The notes beneath the pieces were generated by a model. The model made no database searches. It worked only from the letters and a program-made list of their open reading frames with translations, and had not been told where the DNA came from. A DNA stretch of 5,200 nucleotides. It comes from Deltaproteobacteria bacterium. GTDB lineage: Bacteria; Desulfobacterota; Dissulfuribacteria; Dissulfuribacterales; QOAL01. This document shows, one piece after another, positions 4,300 to 5,200 of the stretch. Every line of letters starts with the position of its first letter. The stretch's first letter is position 1. The position numbers and the translations under genes were made by a program. The stretch is from assembly GCA_026988585.1 (NCBI GenBank), contig JALSKY010000012.1:1-5200 (forward strand). Direction: 5' to 3'.

Positions 4300-5200
4300 T
4301 TAACGCTTCATGTTCAGGAGTTCCTGTAGCATGTCATCTGTAGTGGTTATCACTTTTGAGTTGGCCTGAAATGCCCTCTGGGTAGTGATAAGCCTAACAA
4401 ATTCCGTTCCCATATCAACCGTTGACTGCTCCAGGGCATTTGCTGCAATGGTTCCCAGCCCGTTGGTGCGGGGCGGGCCGGTTACTGGTGCGCCGGAGGC
4501 TGTTGTCTCACGCCACAGGCTGCCGCCCTCCTTGGCAAGATCTGTGGGACTGTTGAACCGGGCCAGGGCGATCTGGGCAAGCTGTATGATTCGACCGTTG
4601 GAATAGCTGCCGGAGATAACACCTTCAGAGTCAACATTCAGGGATTCCAGGAAGCCTGCGCCAAAACCGTTCTGGTCATAGAAGATGGTGCTGGAACGGT
4701 TGGCGAACTGGGTTGTGCTGATGGCCTCAGTGGTGCAGTTGTATTGAGTGCCTGTGTCTTGGAGTTTGGCGCCAAAATTCATCTCTATGAGCTGTGCAGA
4801 GGAGTCATTGGATGTACCTGCTATACCGTCCCCGCTTGCTGGAAGGAAGAATGCTACCATCTCCGGATATCCGTTTTCTCCTATCTGTGGACGGACGGCA
4901 GTGTCCAGGGTCTCTCCTGTAACGGCATCTTTATAGATGAGAAGATCGTCGTAATGGATACCGTTTGTGTTGGCTATCTGACCCTCTGGAGTAAATGTTA
5001 GCCTGCCGCTCATGAGCAGACCAGGATCTCCTGCGTCTCCTGCAGATGTGGTTGCCTTGTCTTCACCTGGCTCTGATGTGACTATGAACTCCCACTCACG
5101 TTCAGGAGAGTTTGTGCCATCATAGTATCTGTCAAAATAGACCGTAAGGGCATGGGTATTTCCAAGACTGTCATATACATTGAAAGTGGTCTTGTATTCA
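4300..5200 (-). CDS. flgE: Flagellar hook protein FlgE, C-terminal part (5' end outside window)
   Basis: Open from the right edge to a TAA at 4300-4302; 299 residues are visible. FlgE polymerises into the curved hook joining the flagellar rod to the filament outside the cell, and is exported by the flagellar type III apparatus. The visible part starts with TTFNVYDSLGNTHALTVYF (residues 4-22), the typical FlgE mid-domain entry, and continues through NRSSTIFYDQNGFGAGFLES. It ends with the conserved tail: NALEQSTVDMGTEFVRLI, then TTQRAFQANSKVITTTDDML and QELLNMKR, which forms the coiled-coil D0 end shared by rod and hook proteins. The GTIAANALEQS element and the TLEG-free central region favour FlgE over FlgG or FlgF. 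The Met at 5013 is internal, since homology continues upstream of it. It is the last gene of its transcription unit on this side, with a hairpin after the stop. Confidence 0.95.
   Translation of the reverse strand, partial: EYKTTFNVYDSLGNTHALTVYFDRYYDGTNSPEREWEFIVTSEPGEDKATTSAGDAGDPGLLMSGRLTFTPEGQIANTNGIHYDDLLIYKDAVTGETLDTAVRPQIGENGYPEMVAFFLPASGDGIAGTSNDSSAQLIEMNFGAKLQDTGTQYNCTTEAISTTQFANRSSTIFYDQNGFGAGFLESLNVDSEGVISGSYSNGRIIQLAQIALARFNSPTDLAKEGGSLWRETTASGAPVTGPPRTNGLGTIAANALEQSTVDMGTEFVRLITTQRAFQANSKVITTTDDMLQELLNMKR

Overview
The window looks like a bacterial chromosome segment of roughly balanced base composition with tightly packed genes. A flagellar hook gene, a membrane GT39-type glycosyltransferase, a SAM hydroxide adenosyltransferase and a proteobacterial-style spermidine synthase fit a Gram-negative, motile bacterium. 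A member of the former Deltaproteobacteria (Desulfobacterota and relatives) is my best guess from the protein flavour. That is inference only, since there is no rRNA or other marker here. I see no tRNA, rRNA, CRISPR array, insertion sequence or prophage gene.

Layout. (1) 1-1245, plus strand: the C-terminal third or so of a polyprenyl-phosphate-dependent glycosyltransferase (GT39/ArnT-like), overlapping by ATGA a complete PAP2-family membrane phosphatase. (2) 1226-3358, minus strand: a three-gene operon read right to left. It holds a SpeD-family (S-adenosylmethionine decarboxylase-like) protein, then a SpeE-type aminopropyltransferase, then a DUF62 SAM hydroxide adenosyltransferase. The genes overlap by 4 nt and about 47 nt, so they are probably translationally coupled. 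A strong sigma70-like promoter (TTGACA-N18-TATATT) sits about 85-115 bp upstream of the first start codon. The last gene of this operon ends tail to tail with the PAP2 gene, and their coding sequences overlap by 20 bp. (3) 3359-3612: divergent intergenic region with that promoter, a perfect 14-bp palindrome (possible operator) and the ribosome binding sites of both neighbours. (4) 3613-4113, plus strand: a Bcp/PrxQ-type thiol peroxidase. (5) 4114-4299: intergenic space with a 13-bp perfect inverted repeat, probably the terminator of the flagellar gene. (6) 4300-5200, minus strand: the C-terminal 299 residues of the flagellar hook protein FlgE, whose start lies beyond the window.

The most interesting point is the SpeD-family protein. 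Aligned without gaps between the conserved GVSG and HTWPE motifs, the Glu-Ser pair where normal SpeD proenzymes cleave themselves is Gln-Ala. The catalytic Cys is Lys. Without that Ser, no pyruvoyl cofactor can form at the usual place, so the protein should not be a conventional SAM decarboxylase. Yet it is coupled to an intact-looking aminopropyltransferase and to an enzyme family that splits SAM into adenosine and methionine. The operon may therefore be a SAM-centred unit in which the SpeD-like protein is a regulatory or SAM-binding subunit, or has another activity; this is inference.
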